Shown one piece after another: positions 24,843-33,887 of a stretch of DNA of 41,012 nucleotides. Made by a program: the position numbers and the translations under genes. The notes beneath the pieces were generated by a model. The model worked only from the letters and a program-made list of their open reading frames with translations. It made no database searches and had not been told where the DNA came from. Position 1 is the stretch's first letter; every line of letters begins with the position of its first letter. The stretch spans positions 1-41,012 of the forward strand of contig NZ_WSFU01000129.1 of NCBI RefSeq assembly GCF_016820635.1, given 5' to 3'. The stretch is from Anaeromonas gelatinilytica. GTDB taxonomy: Bacteria; Bacillota; Clostridia; Tissierellales; SIT17.

Positions 24843-25160
24843 CTATTTATTTCTATATAACTCAATAATTTCAATAGAAAGATCTTTTACAGTTATAGCT
24901 GTCATCAAATGATCTTGAGAATGAACCAACATTATATTAACAAGCTGCTGATTACCCTTTGCTTCATCTTGAATAAGTTTAGTTTGATAATCATGAGCCT
25001 TTGCTAATTCATCACTAGCACGATTTATTAGCTTATCAGCCATCTCAAAATTTCCTTTTTTAGCCTCTTGAATAGCCTCCATTGCATTAGATCTACCATT
25101 TCCAGCATATAGAATAATTTGAAAAGCAATTTCTGTCATTTTGTCAATATTATCTAGCAT
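24843..25160 (-). CDS. PTS lactose/cellobiose-family IIA component
   Basis: A 105-residue helical protein of the PTS-Lac IIA family, with EIAFQIILYAGNGRSNAMEAIQEAKKG and the phosphorylated histidine region in VHSQDHLMTAI. It carries phosphate from HPr to the IIB protein. I set the start at the ATG at 25160, behind GGAGTG (25167-25172); the frame continues to 25214 without a ribosome site. It sits between IIC and the glucosidase. Confidence 0.9.
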   Translation of the reverse strand: MLDNIDKMTEIAFQIILYAGNGRSNAMEAIQEAKKGNFEMADKLINRASDELAKAHDYQTKLIQDEAKGNQQLVNIMLVHSQDHLMTAITVKDLSIEIIELYRNK

Positions 25161-25232
25161 ATTTTTCACTCCTAAAAGCATAAGTCCTTGAATGACTACA
25201 TTAGAATTATGCATAATATAATTTCTTCTATA

Positions 25233-26516
25233 TTATACCACCTGTTTTTTTTCTTTTTCATAATAACTCTTATCTAAAATTTTTAAGAAAGGCCACCAGA
25301 CTCCCATTACAACCAAAAGATTAAAAATTTGTAATACTGCCCCTCTCCATGAATTTCCTGTTGCTAAAAATCCACTCAATCCAATTGGTGTTGTCCATGG
25401 TACAATAATTCCAGCAGGCTTTGGCACTAATCCTATTGACATAACAAAATACGTAATAATAGTAACGATTACAGGTGCCAATAACCATGGAATAAAAATT
25501 AATGGATTCATGATGATTGGAAGTCCAAAAATAATTGGTTCATTTACATTAAATATTCCTGAAGGCCCACCTAATCTTCCTAATTCTCTAGTTTGTCTAC
25601 TACGACCAATTAAAAAAATTAGAATAATAACTGCTAAAGTCATTCCAGAACCACCCATACCAACTAAAAATGTATCAACAAATTGTTTAGTTATAACATT
25701 TGGCAACTCTTGTCCTGATTGAAATGCTTGCAAATTTTGATCATTTAGTGCAAACCATATGGGATCAAATACTGAATTTATAATAACTTGCCCATGTAAT
25801 CCAAAAAACCAAAATATTTGTATAAGCAGAATAGCAAAAATAGTAGCTCCTAATCCACTTCCTAATTTAGTCAAAGGTCCTTGTATAACAGTAAAAATAA
25901 AATTTTGAACTGTCTCAAAATGTGTGAAACTAAAAATAATACGAATAATTAAAAATATTGATAACGTTAAAGAGATAGGAATTAAAGCACTAAAAGATCT
26001 TGATACAGCTTCCGGAACTCCTGGAGGCATCTTAATAGTAAAATTTTTATTTGCAAAATAATGATACAACTCAGCGGAAATAAATGCTGTAAATATTCCT
26101 ACAAATAATCCTTGTGCTCCAAGACTTGAAGCAGGAATAACACCAGCAACTCCTTCCAATGTTTGTGGAATCAATATAAGAAATGACGCCAGAGCCACAA
26201 CTCCACCATAGACTGCTTCCCCATCATAATATTTAGTTAGTTTATATGCGATTCCCACAATTACAAAAAGCCCCATGATACTAAGCGTCGACTCAGAAGC
26301 AGGTGCTAATGCATTTTGATATACTGCATATGTCTCTTCACTCAAAACTTTGTCTAAAAAAGGAAGATTAGCAATAACTACAAAAATAGATCCAAAAATA
26401 ATTAATGGTAAAGAAACCATAAATCCATCACGTAAAGCAGTTAAATACCGATTATTATTTAGCTTGTCAGCTATTGGAAGTAAAATATTTTCTAAGAATT
26501 CCATAAACTTATTCAT
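25233..26516 (-). CDS. PTS cellobiose-family IIC permease
   Basis: A 427-residue membrane protein with about ten helices and the PTS-Lac/cellobiose IIC markers: KFMEFLENILLPIADKLNNNRYLTALRDGFMVSLPLIIFGS at the start, PPGVPEAVSRSFSALIP, and FNVNEPIIFGLPIIMNP, the sugar-binding GxNEP-type segment. It translocates and phosphorylates a beta-glucoside such as cellobiose or chitobiose; the exact sugar cannot be read. GTGAGGGA lies before the ATG. It is 24 bp after the IIB gene. Confidence 0.9.
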   Translation of the reverse strand: MNKFMEFLENILLPIADKLNNNRYLTALRDGFMVSLPLIIFGSIFVVIANLPFLDKVLSEETYAVYQNALAPASESTLSIMGLFVIVGIAYKLTKYYDGEAVYGGVVALASFLILIPQTLEGVAGVIPASSLGAQGLFVGIFTAFISAELYHYFANKNFTIKMPPGVPEAVSRSFSALIPISLTLSIFLIIRIIFSFTHFETVQNFIFTVIQGPLTKLGSGLGATIFAILLIQIFWFFGLHGQVIINSVFDPIWFALNDQNLQAFQSGQELPNVITKQFVDTFLVGMGGSGMTLAVIILIFLIGRSRQTRELGRLGGPSGIFNVNEPIIFGLPIIMNPLIFIPWLLAPVIVTIITYFVMSIGLVPKPAGIIVPWTTPIGLSGFLATGNSWRGAVLQIFNLLVVMGVWWPFLKILDKSYYEKEKKQVV

Positions 26517-26540
26517 TATTTTCCCTCACTTTCAATCTTT

Positions 26541-26846
26541 TTAATGAATCAATTCTAACGCCCGATTTAATACAGCTTCTCCATCTACTCTTCCATAGGC
26601 AATTGAATCAATAACTTCAATATGAATGCCAAGTTTATCAGCCTTCTTATCTAATTTCTTTTTTAAAAATCTCATTTGTGGCCCAATAAACAAAACATCT
26701 GCTTTTTCCATATCTGTGTCTACTTTTTCATTTCCTACTGCCCAAATTTCAACTTTTAAATTTCTTAATTTCGCTATTTCCTTCATTTTTGAAACTAATA
26801 AACTAGTTGACATACCTGATGAACATGCTAAAAGTATACGTTTCAT
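26541..26846 (-). CDS. PTS cellobiose-family IIB component
   Basis: A 101-residue IIB protein with the phosphocysteine loop LLACSSGMSTSLLV (Cys8) and the later VLFIGPQMRF segment typical of the family. The start at 26846 is chosen because GGAGGGTGATAG lies directly before that ATG. First gene of the PTS operon. Its promoter region contains a 17-bp inverted repeat at 26903-26955. Confidence 0.9.
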   Translation of the reverse strand: MKRILLACSSGMSTSLLVSKMKEIAKLRNLKVEIWAVGNEKVDTDMEKADVLFIGPQMRFLKKKLDKKADKLGIHIEVIDSIAYGRVDGEAVLNRALELIH

Positions 26847-26902
26847 TTCTATCACCCTCCATTTCATTAATTAATATCTTTCTTCATATATATTATAGAG
26901 CT

Positions 26903-26955
26903 TATATATTTTCACTTAAACACATTCTTTTTCTCTTATTAAGTGAAAATATATA
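26903..26955 (-). promoter_or_regulatory. 17-bp inverted repeat in the PTS operon promoter (predicted activator site)
   Basis: TATATATTTTCACTTAA (26903-26919) is exactly complementary to 26939-26955, with 19 nt between. On the minus strand a TATAAT follows just downstream, so one arm overlaps the -35 zone. The natural ligand is the PRD regulator encoded at 27042-28979; LicR/MtlR-like proteins bind such dyads near -35. Confidence 0.55.
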
Positions 26956-26969
26956 TTTAAAATAATAAA

Positions 26970-26996
26970 AAGGCAGATATCAAACTTTTCTGCCTT
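26970..26996 (-). terminator. Terminator of the PRD regulator gene
   Basis: AAGGCAG (26970-26976) pairs with CTGCCTT (26990-26996), followed on the minus strand by a short T run. It separates the regulator gene from the PTS operon promoter. Confidence 0.6.
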
Positions 26997-27041
26997 CTTA
27001 AATCATTCACAACCTAATCTAATATTTATAAATAATTTTTT

Positions 27042-28979
27042 CTACTCATCAGAATGTTTTTGAATTTCACTCATAAACTCCTTATATGTTCTTATCTTAA
27101 TTAAATCTTGAACAATAGAGTTATTTTGAATAATCCTAATAAGCAAATTATACATTTGTTGTAAATCTTCTTGACTATTTTGTTTAACGCACAACAAAAA
27201 AATTAATTGTACCGGTTTTTTCCCCCAATCAATTGAGTGTTCCAATGTACACACTGCTAAAAAAGTTCTTTTTGCTTTAGAAGTAATAGGATGTGGAACT
27301 GCAACAAGATTCCCAAAAGAAGTTAGTGCAATTCTTTCTCTTTCATAAACTGCATCCAAAAAAGTATCATCCACTAATCCCTTTTGAAGTAATTTTGTAT
27401 TTAAATAATTTAATACTTTATCCTTTGATTCAAATTCTTTTTGAAAAAATATCAAATCTTTATCAAAATATGTTTTTATTTTTTGTTTCGATCTTAACAT
27501 GAACTTCTCAATTTTTTTCAAATCGTTCTCATTCATAATTGCATTTACTTCGATTACAGGAACCTCTATTTCTTTTGAAATAGGAATAGAAGTTACTAAA
27601 AAATCAATATCATCAAGATTAGTTTGTCCTAATTTATAATACTCTGTAGTACCTATAACATCTAAACTATTACCAAAATATGATTTTAACTTATAATAGA
27701 TCAATCGTGCAGTACCCATTCCTGATGCACAAACAACTAAGCATTTTTTAGGAAGAGATTTCATTTTTTTTCTTTCAATTGCCGCTCCAAAGTGAAGTGC
27801 AATATAGCCTACTTCATTTTCATTAAAAAATGTTTTAGTATACTCACCAATGGCTAAACTTGCTACAACAGCAACATCAAAGGCTAATGGATAATTATTC
27901 TTGATATCCTGTAACATAGGATTTCTTATATTCATTCTATATTTATATCGATTAATAGCAGGTTTTAAATGTAAGCTTAAATTAAGAATTAATTCTTTAT
28001 CCTCTTTAATTCCAAGATAAAATTTTTCTTCCACCTTATCTAATGCATATTCAATTGCTTTTAAAATCTGACCATCCATTATCTGTTCTATTTTTTTGTT
28101 TGTATATTTTAACGTTTTTATTCCTAAAATATGTATAGCAATATATGCAATTTCATCCTCGGGAAAATCCACATTAAATATACGCTTAATTTCCATTACA
28201 ATATCTTGTGCAACCAAATATTCTTTCTTATTAACGATATCTTGTAAATCAGCCTTATACAATATTACATTATGACCACATTTTATACGCTTATAAGTAA
28301 TTGCAATATGAATAAGAAGATTATTAATTGATATATCTGGTGATGTAATTTGATGTATTCTTAATTGTCTTAAAATAATCTCTAATATACAATCTAACTC
28401 ATCTTGAGATAAAAAAGGCAAATTAACATTAATTCCTTTTTTTTCTTCTTGTTCTTTTCGATTAAAAACATGTTCTGCCATGCAATATCTTAATTTTAAT
28501 TCACTACCATCTACTTTAAATCCATGGCTAGGTTTTGATTTTAAATCAATTTCATAATTATTAAATATTTTCTTTACAGCCTTTAAATCATTTTGTATAG
28601 TTGATTTACTAACAAATATTTCATCTGCTAATTGTTCCATTTTTAAATAATTATCACTTAATAAAAGCTTTCGAATAAGAAAACTCACTCTTTCTTTTGA
28701 CGTTTTAGGAATATAAAATGGATGAAAATAGGACTTATTTACAAAGTTTCCAATAAACTGATTAAATTTCTGATTATTAGAAATTTCTAATCTATATCCT
28801 TTTCCCATTATCGAAAAAATACTAGCTCCATTCTGTTTAAGAATAGAATCAAGATTTTTTATATCATTTCTTATTGTTCGAACACTAACTTGATTTGTAT
28901 TTGCCAAATACAAACCTGTCAATGGATTTTTTGTAGACATCAATTCTTGTAATATTTTTTTTGATCTGGAGCTTAACAT
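27042..28979 (-). CDS. PRD-containing transcriptional regulator (LicR/MtlR type)
   Basis: A 645-residue multidomain regulator. In order: helix-turn-helix region (about 1-80, SRSKKILQELMSTKNPLTGLYLA, VSVRTIRNDIKNL), a second helix-turn-helix (about 100-165, LADEIFVSKSTIQNDLKAVKKIF), two PTS-regulation domains (about 185-290 and 300-410, with HIAITYKRIK, IAYIAIHILGIK and EVGYIALHFGAAIERK), a IIB-Gat-like domain (CLVVCASGMGTARLIYYKL) and a IIA-like domain (about 505-645, with AVPHPITSKAKRTF). Phosphorylation at the PRD and IIA histidines signals sugar availability. AAAGGAG precedes the ATG. It should activate the PTS-glucosidase operon immediately downstream. Confidence 0.9.
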   Translation of the reverse strand: MLSSRSKKILQELMSTKNPLTGLYLANTNQVSVRTIRNDIKNLDSILKQNGASIFSIMGKGYRLEISNNQKFNQFIGNFVNKSYFHPFYIPKTSKERVSFLIRKLLLSDNYLKMEQLADEIFVSKSTIQNDLKAVKKIFNNYEIDLKSKPSHGFKVDGSELKLRYCMAEHVFNRKEQEEKKGINVNLPFLSQDELDCILEIILRQLRIHQITSPDISINNLLIHIAITYKRIKCGHNVILYKADLQDIVNKKEYLVAQDIVMEIKRIFNVDFPEDEIAYIAIHILGIKTLKYTNKKIEQIMDGQILKAIEYALDKVEEKFYLGIKEDKELILNLSLHLKPAINRYKYRMNIRNPMLQDIKNNYPLAFDVAVVASLAIGEYTKTFFNENEVGYIALHFGAAIERKKMKSLPKKCLVVCASGMGTARLIYYKLKSYFGNSLDVIGTTEYYKLGQTNLDDIDFLVTSIPISKEIEVPVIEVNAIMNENDLKKIEKFMLRSKQKIKTYFDKDLIFFQKEFESKDKVLNYLNTKLLQKGLVDDTFLDAVYERERIALTSFGNLVAVPHPITSKAKRTFLAVCTLEHSIDWGKKPVQLIFLLCVKQNSQEDLQQMYNLLIRIIQNNSIVQDLIKIRTYKEFMSEIQKHSDE

Positions 28980-29355
28980 TCTATTTTTCTCCTTTCAAAA
29001 CAAAATTACTACCTAGATAAATTTATTTTTCTTATCCTACAATCTTTCCAATACTAATTCTTATTTTTATACTTATGCAAAAATAACTATCTATATCTAA
29101 ATCTTTAAAACTTTAAGAATAAATTTTCTTAATAAATCATCTTTTAAAAATTATTAGCTTTATTATACCATAATCTTACTTAATTTCTTTATCTGTAAAG
29201 AAAAATCATCCTTATTTACAACATTATAGCAAAACTAGTCATTTCACCATGCATTTGATTTCGGTATTAATAATTTTGTCTCAAATAAATCTCCATTAAT
29301 TCATCGGCACTGATATTAAGTTCATCCTTAGATACATTCTTTAAAGTAAATAAAA
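28980..29355. other. Gene-free AT-rich region with a possible protein remnant
   Basis: About 375 bp without a credible gene, holding the promoter region of the PRD regulator. On the minus strand at 29267-29353 a frame without a start codon reads LKNVSKDELNISADELM and on to YLRQNY-stop. It looks like real protein composition and may be the decayed end of a gene, but I do not recognise the family. Confidence 0.3.
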
Positions 29356-29378
29356 CCCCTAGACTTATCGTCTAGGGG
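29356..29378 (-). terminator. Terminator downstream of the racemase gene
   Basis: CCCCTAGAC (29356-29364) pairs perfectly with GTCTAGGGG (29370-29378) over a 5-nt loop. On the minus strand TTTTATTT follows. It ends the racemase transcript about 160 nt beyond the stop codon. Confidence 0.7.
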
Positions 29379-29533
29379 AACATAATTTTCTCTTGAATTT
29401 TTCTAAAATCTTCTAATCTTATCTATTATAGTAAACATTAAGACTAATACGTAGACTGCATAAAACCCATAATAAAACTAATGGATTGTATCCCATCTCA
29501 TCTAATATTGTACTAACTGTCTTATCACTATTC

Positions 29534-30643
29534 TCATTTAATATATCTTTTATATACTGATGAAGAATTATTTGCAAATACCATAGCTCCATAATAAACA
29601 TCAAATCCTATTACATCTCCAACACGTATTTCTTCTTCAACCTCATCAATATCCAAAATTAAATGATCACTACTTCCACCTAAAATTATGGCTTTTGGTA
29701 ACTTTACACTAACAGAATCAAAACTACCTATATCTCTCTTTCCTAATGCTAATAATGCTCTTTTCCTTATTCCCAAATCTTCATATTCTGGAGTATTTCC
29801 AAAAGCATCAATAAATATTTTCCCAATAGGATAAGATGGCTTTTCCTTTACCTCTATAACTTGTGCATATATAGTATATATATCTTGATACATAAATGGC
29901 ATATCACATTTCCATATATCTATTAAATCTCTAGATAAAACTATACCTTCACCTATTCTAAGATGATTAATACCCTTTGGAATAGTATTATTTAGAACCA
30001 TTGGAAGACTTGATGTTCCCCCACCAGAAACAATATCAAGTGTACGACTTATTTTTCCTTCAATTCTTTCAGCAATATTCACTAATCTACCTAAGTTTTT
30101 TTCATCTGGACATATAGCCCCATAACATCCTAGATTGGTCCCTATTCCTTTTAAATACAAATTAGAAAATTCATTCTCAACCATTAAAGCTGCATCTATC
30201 AATTCTTCTTCATCAAAAAAACCTTCTCTCAAATCTCCTAAATCCATCATTAATATAACAGAATGAATTTTATTTTCTCTTTTAGCTGCTTCATTAGTAA
30301 GCTTTAAAACATTTAACTCAGATTGAAGACTACAATCTGAATATTTTACAACATCATCCAACTCTGACATCATGGGAACACGTAGTAATAAAATTTCTTT
30401 ATTAAATCCCATTTCTCTCATTCTTTTAATGGTATTCATTCTTGAATCTCCTATTGATGTACACCCTGCTGAAATCATAATATTAGCAATTTCATTATAT
30501 GAATGTTCATAAGTATCAGTAGCCTTAACTACTCCTGTAACAGATATTTCATTTTCTGAGCATTTTTCTACAATATTTTTTACATTAGATTTCATATGTG
30601 ATAAATTAATTTCTAAAATTGGATATCTGTCAAATTTTTTCAT
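29534..30643 (-). CDS. Alanine/ornithine racemase-family PLP enzyme
   Basis: A 369-residue fold-III PLP enzyme. The N-terminal PILEINLSHMKSNVKNIV and VTGVVKATDTYEH give the Schiff-base lysine in a TIM barrel. Later features are SLQSELNVLKLTNEAAKR, VILMMDLGDLREGFF and the phosphate-binding DIVSGGGTSSLPMV with NHLRIGEGI. It is closest to the ornithine/alanine racemase (Orr/YhfX-like) group rather than Alr, which would be expected in amino-acid fermenters for D-ornithine formation. No OraS/OraE genes are adjacent, so the substrate is uncertain. The ATG follows a GGGGAGGG site. Confidence 0.75.
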   Translation of the reverse strand: MKKFDRYPILEINLSHMKSNVKNIVEKCSENEISVTGVVKATDTYEHSYNEIANIMISAGCTSIGDSRMNTIKRMREMGFNKEILLLRVPMMSELDDVVKYSDCSLQSELNVLKLTNEAAKRENKIHSVILMMDLGDLREGFFDEEELIDAALMVENEFSNLYLKGIGTNLGCYGAICPDEKNLGRLVNIAERIEGKISRTLDIVSGGGTSSLPMVLNNTIPKGINHLRIGEGIVLSRDLIDIWKCDMPFMYQDIYTIYAQVIEVKEKPSYPIGKIFIDAFGNTPEYEDLGIRKRALLALGKRDIGSFDSVSVKLPKAIILGGSSDHLILDIDEVEEEIRVGDVIGFDVYYGAMVFANNSSSVYKRYIK

Positions 30644-30766
30644 AAAAGTTCCCTCCCCATATATGAATACACTATCCTAGCTTATATTTTATAACTTGAA
30701 TAAGATATTATCAATATTTTATTCAAGTTTACCCTTAAAACTTATGTTTTCAACATAACATTTCTA

Positions 30767-30802
30767 TTGCCAAACGACGGTTTTTACTTTACCGTTAGGC
30801 AA
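30767..30802. terminator. Imperfect hairpin at the end of the higher-GC block
   Basis: TTGCC at 30767-30771 through ACGG pairs with CCGTTAGGCAA ending at 30802, with small bulges. It lies 26 bp beyond the end of the ABC-2 permease gene and marks the low-coordinate edge of the block with raised GC content. Confidence 0.45.
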
Positions 30803-30827
30803 TTTTCATGAAGTGTACATTCAACAG

Positions 30828-32072
30828 TCAAGCAACCTGATGTTTACAATAAGTGCGTATAGCAAGGACAAGAAATACAGGGATTTCAATTGCTGCTGTC
30901 GTCATTATGACATAAGGCGACCAAATGCTTACCTGCCCAATATGCAGGAAATTAAAACCTGTCAACTGATAAAGCAAGCTGTTCTGCATACCAATTCCTG
31001 CTGACGGTAAAATAAAACTAAGCCAATTAGCCCCGGCTGAATAAGTAAATATTGGGAGCAAGCACATTACAATAGCAATAAGAATAACAGAAATCGAATC
31101 CTTGCATTTTGCTGATAGAAATAATGTGAAACTAATGGTTGCCAGCAAGGAAATAAGCCCTCCGATAGCCAAGACAACTTGAAGCTGTCCTAAATTAAGC
31201 GCAGGAAGACTGATAACGGAAAACAGCATCTGCATAGATGTTTTCATGCATTCCGATCCAAATGCGAGGTTTGAAATCAACAAGTGCAATGAGATACAAA
31301 TAATAAAGGCCATTGAAAAAATAGTTAGTGCAGCAAGTATCTTTACCATTGCCAATCGAGAACGCCCATGCTTGGTGCAACGTAAAATACTGTCTGAACC
31401 AGTCTGATATTCATTGGAAAACGTAGGTGTGGCAGCCGCTGTGCAAAGAATCACAAGTAGAAAAATAAAAAGCACGATGTAATCAAAAGCATCCCTCGAA
31501 TATCCGGCATAAAGCTGAAAGGGTGTTTCTACTTCTGTATATTTTTGCAGAGCTTGTTTTTGTGCATTTGGGTGTTCTTTTTGCTCCATCTGCATGATAT
31601 CTTCCAGGTGCTGTACAGTTTGTTCATAAAAGCTGTCTAATTTGTCTGGAGTTATATCTATTAAACTTGATGCCTGACCGGTTTTGGAGTCAGAAAATGC
31701 TTCCGGTAGCCTCCCCAAAAGCGATTCGACCGGAAATACCTTTTCCATATAAAGGTTTATCGGAAAGTCTCCGCTAGAAAGACTGTCCTCTCCATATTTT
31801 GAAACAGCACTTTGATAGATGTTCAAAGCTTCTTTAAGTTTTTTTGGGGTAACTTCTCCGTTATTGACGGAACGAAGCGACTTTTTGTAGGTAATCGCAT
31901 CCAGTCCATTGAGTTTCGCCACTTTATTCCCTTTATCGTCATATTGATTGATGTCCTCGTACATAACAGGAAGCCAAGCCATTACCACAGACATGAACAG
32001 CGCAATGAGCAATAAAATCATAGAACGGCGTGATTTAAGCACGCGTTTAAGTTCAAGATAATAAATACGCAT
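30828..32072 (-). CDS. ABC-2 permease in a higher-GC block
   Basis: A 414-residue membrane protein. It has an N-terminal helix (SMILLLIALFMSVVMAWLPVMYE), a large extracytoplasmic region (about 45-200) and five or six helices in the C-terminal half, including YIVLFIFLLVILCTAAATPTFSNEY followed by QTGSDSILRCTKHGRSRLAMVKI, the typical coupling region of ABC-2 permeases. It is the membrane partner of the ATPase encoded upstream, whose extended frame ends 3 nt before this gene. Base composition is clearly richer in G and C than in flanking genes, pointing to transfer from another, probably gut Clostridia, lineage. Its frame is intact although its neighbours are broken. Confidence 0.75.
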   Translation of the reverse strand: MRIYYLELKRVLKSRRSMILLLIALFMSVVMAWLPVMYEDINQYDDKGNKVAKLNGLDAITYKKSLRSVNNGEVTPKKLKEALNIYQSAVSKYGEDSLSSGDFPINLYMEKVFPVESLLGRLPEAFSDSKTGQASSLIDITPDKLDSFYEQTVQHLEDIMQMEQKEHPNAQKQALQKYTEVETPFQLYAGYSRDAFDYIVLFIFLLVILCTAAATPTFSNEYQTGSDSILRCTKHGRSRLAMVKILAALTIFSMAFIICISLHLLISNLAFGSECMKTSMQMLFSVISLPALNLGQLQVVLAIGGLISLLATISFTLFLSAKCKDSISVILIAIVMCLLPIFTYSAGANWLSFILPSAGIGMQNSLLYQLTGFNFLHIGQVSIWSPYVIMTTAAIEIPVFLVLAIRTYCKHQVA

Positions 32073-32075
32073 AGA

Positions 32076-32963
32076 TTATTTTCCCTCCTCACTGATTTCC
32101 TCTTGAGGAAACAACCATAAATATAAATCCTCCAAACGAGGCGGTGCCATTACGGAATCATTGGTTTTCGCTTCATCTGCCAAATAGCGGATAGATACCT
32201 GATTGTTGCCCTCACTACGCTGATTAATAATACGAAGCTACATTTCATACATAGGCATCTTTTCGGCAGGTACGACACAAGTCCAAACTTTACCTGTAAC
32301 TTGCTTTACCAATTCGTCTGTTGTTCCTACATCAAGAATTCTCCCAGCTTTCATAATAGCATTTTGAGTAGCAATATACTCAATGTCGGATACAATATGA
32401 GTTGAAATGAGAACAATGCGGTCATGAGAAAATTCCGAAATAAAGTTGCGGAAACGAACCCGCTCTCCGGGGTCAAGACCGGCTGTTGGTTCATCCATAA
32501 TCAGAATTTTAGGGTCATTCAGCATTGCCTGTGCAATTCCTACCCGACGTTTCATTCCCTCAGATAACTTGATGATTTTTTTGCTCCTTACATCGGTCAG
32601 AGTGAGTGTATGCAGCAAGCTGTCAATCTTTTTTCCTGTTTCTTTTGCTGGAACGTCTTTTAGCGCAGCTACATACTCCAAATAATCCTTTACTGTAAAA
32701 TCTTGAAAAAATCCAAAATCCTGCGGTAAGAAGCCGAATAAATTTCTATATTCTTCTCCCATTGCATGAATGTCCTTACCATCATAAAGAATTTTCCCGC
32801 TAGTTGGATTCAGAATATCTGCAATCATTCGCATAAGCGTAGTCTTACCGGCCCCGTTGGCTCCAAGTAGTCCCCACACGCCCGGTGTAAGGCTTAAACA
32901 AACATCATCAACTGCGGTTTTATCCTGAAATTGTTTACTAAGATTTGTAATTGTCAGTTCCAT
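32076..32963 (-). pseudogene. ABC transporter ATPase interrupted by an in-frame amber codon
   Basis: From the ATG at 32963 (behind AGGAGAAAGGAC) a 241-residue ATPase is read to TAG at 32240-32238. It has Walker A GANGAGKTT, signature KLSEGMKRRVG, Walker B ILIMDEPTAGLDP and switch His in ISTHIVSD. All nucleotide-binding motifs lie before the stop. Beyond it the same frame continues for 53 codons (LRIINQRSEGNNQVSIRYL and on to EEISEEGK) and ends 3 nt before the permease gene. That is the usual close spacing, so the stop looks like a recent point mutation. The shortened protein might still work, since only the variable tail is lost. A 17-bp inverted repeat precedes the gene. Confidence 0.7.
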
Positions 32964-32995
32964 GTCCTTTCTCCTTTTTTCTAAATTACAACGAC

Positions 32996-33037
32996 AAACG
33001 TCATTGTTCAGTTTTATTATACTGAACAATGACGTTT
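32996..33037. promoter_or_regulatory. 17-bp perfect inverted repeat before the ABC ATPase
   Basis: AAACGTCATTGTTCAGT (32996-33012) is exactly complementary to 33021-33037, with an 8-bp centre. On the minus strand the centre forms part of a TATAAT (-10-like) sequence, 33 bp or more before the ATPase start. No T-tract follows, so a repressor operator over a promoter is more likely than a terminator. Confidence 0.5.
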
Positions 33038-33098
33038 CAAACTTTAAGATAAACAGGATAGATACCTAAGAAAATCCTAATATCCAACTAATGTTTTC

Positions 33099-33887
33099 CT
33101 AAGATCGAGCAGGAATAGATATGGTAAATGTAACCGTATCATTTTCACTGCAAACAGAAATTTCTCCGCCGTGCAAACGAATAATTTCGTCTGCGATAGA
33201 TAAGCCAAGCCCTGCACCGCCAGTGTCTGATTTACGAGCATCGTCCAAACGATTGAATTTATCAAAAATAGATGATAGTTGTTCAGGGGGGATAGTTTGT
33301 CCATGGTTTTCAAATGTAATAATAATTCTACCCTGTTCCTCCTTTGCAGAAATCAGAATTTCCGTATTATGGTAACTGTACGCAGTGGCATTTTTAAGAA
33401 TGTTGTTAAACACCCGAGCCAGCTTTTCGGAATCAACATAAACCGTCAGAGCTTCATCGACATTAAGTACAGCGGTATTTCCCTTAGCGGATAAGACAGG
33501 ATAAAATTCATCAATAAGTTGTACAAGCATATAGTATAAATCAACATTTGTTTTCGTCAGTTTGATTTACTGTGTATTGTACCTTGTGATTTCAAAAAAT
33601 TCGTTGATGAGCTTTTCCAGTCGCATAGCTTTTTTCAAAGCAATCCCAACATATTTTGCTTTCTGTTCTACCGGCATGTCCGGTGCTTCATCAAGCAGAC
33701 TCAAATAGCCGATTACAGATGTGAGCGGTGTGCGAATATCGTGCGCCAGATACATTACCAATTCATTCTTTTTGTTTTCAGCCTCTTTTACAGCTTGCTG
33801 GCTGAGCAGAACAGCCATTTTAATTTGGTTCATCTGCTTTTCCATGTCTTTAAGCGGTTCAGATAATTCAATGGTGCATTTCAGCAC
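33099..33887 (-). pseudogene. VanS-like histidine kinase, C-terminal half with in-frame ochre codon
   Basis: Two open frames on the minus strand (33887-33567 and 33566-33099) are in the same phase, separated only by a TAA at 33569-33567. Joined they read a helical linker, the H-box VMYLAHDIRTPLTSVIGYL, FFEITRYNTQ, stop, IKLTKTNVDLYYMLVQLIDEF, N-box VFNNILKNATAY and G-box TGGAGLGLSIADE. This follows VanS-type kinases closely through the break. Everything N-terminal to the linker (sensor and membrane helices) is missing; the upstream DNA belongs to a different, AT-rich kinase. The fragment shares its higher GC content with the ABC genes downstream, for which it was probably the regulator's partner. 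Confidence 0.75.

Noticed and set aside
29419-29604. A 61-codon minus-strand frame overlapping the end of the racemase gene, ending in a hydrophobic stretch
   Set aside because: It overlaps the racemase in another frame, has no clear ribosome site at an ATG and no recognisable relatives; a small TTG-started peptide cannot be excluded, but is not supported.
33077-33530. Several overlapping frames on both strands around the VanS-like ATP-binding domain
   Set aside because: They are shadows of the higher-GC kinase frame; only the frame with N- and G-boxes is coding.
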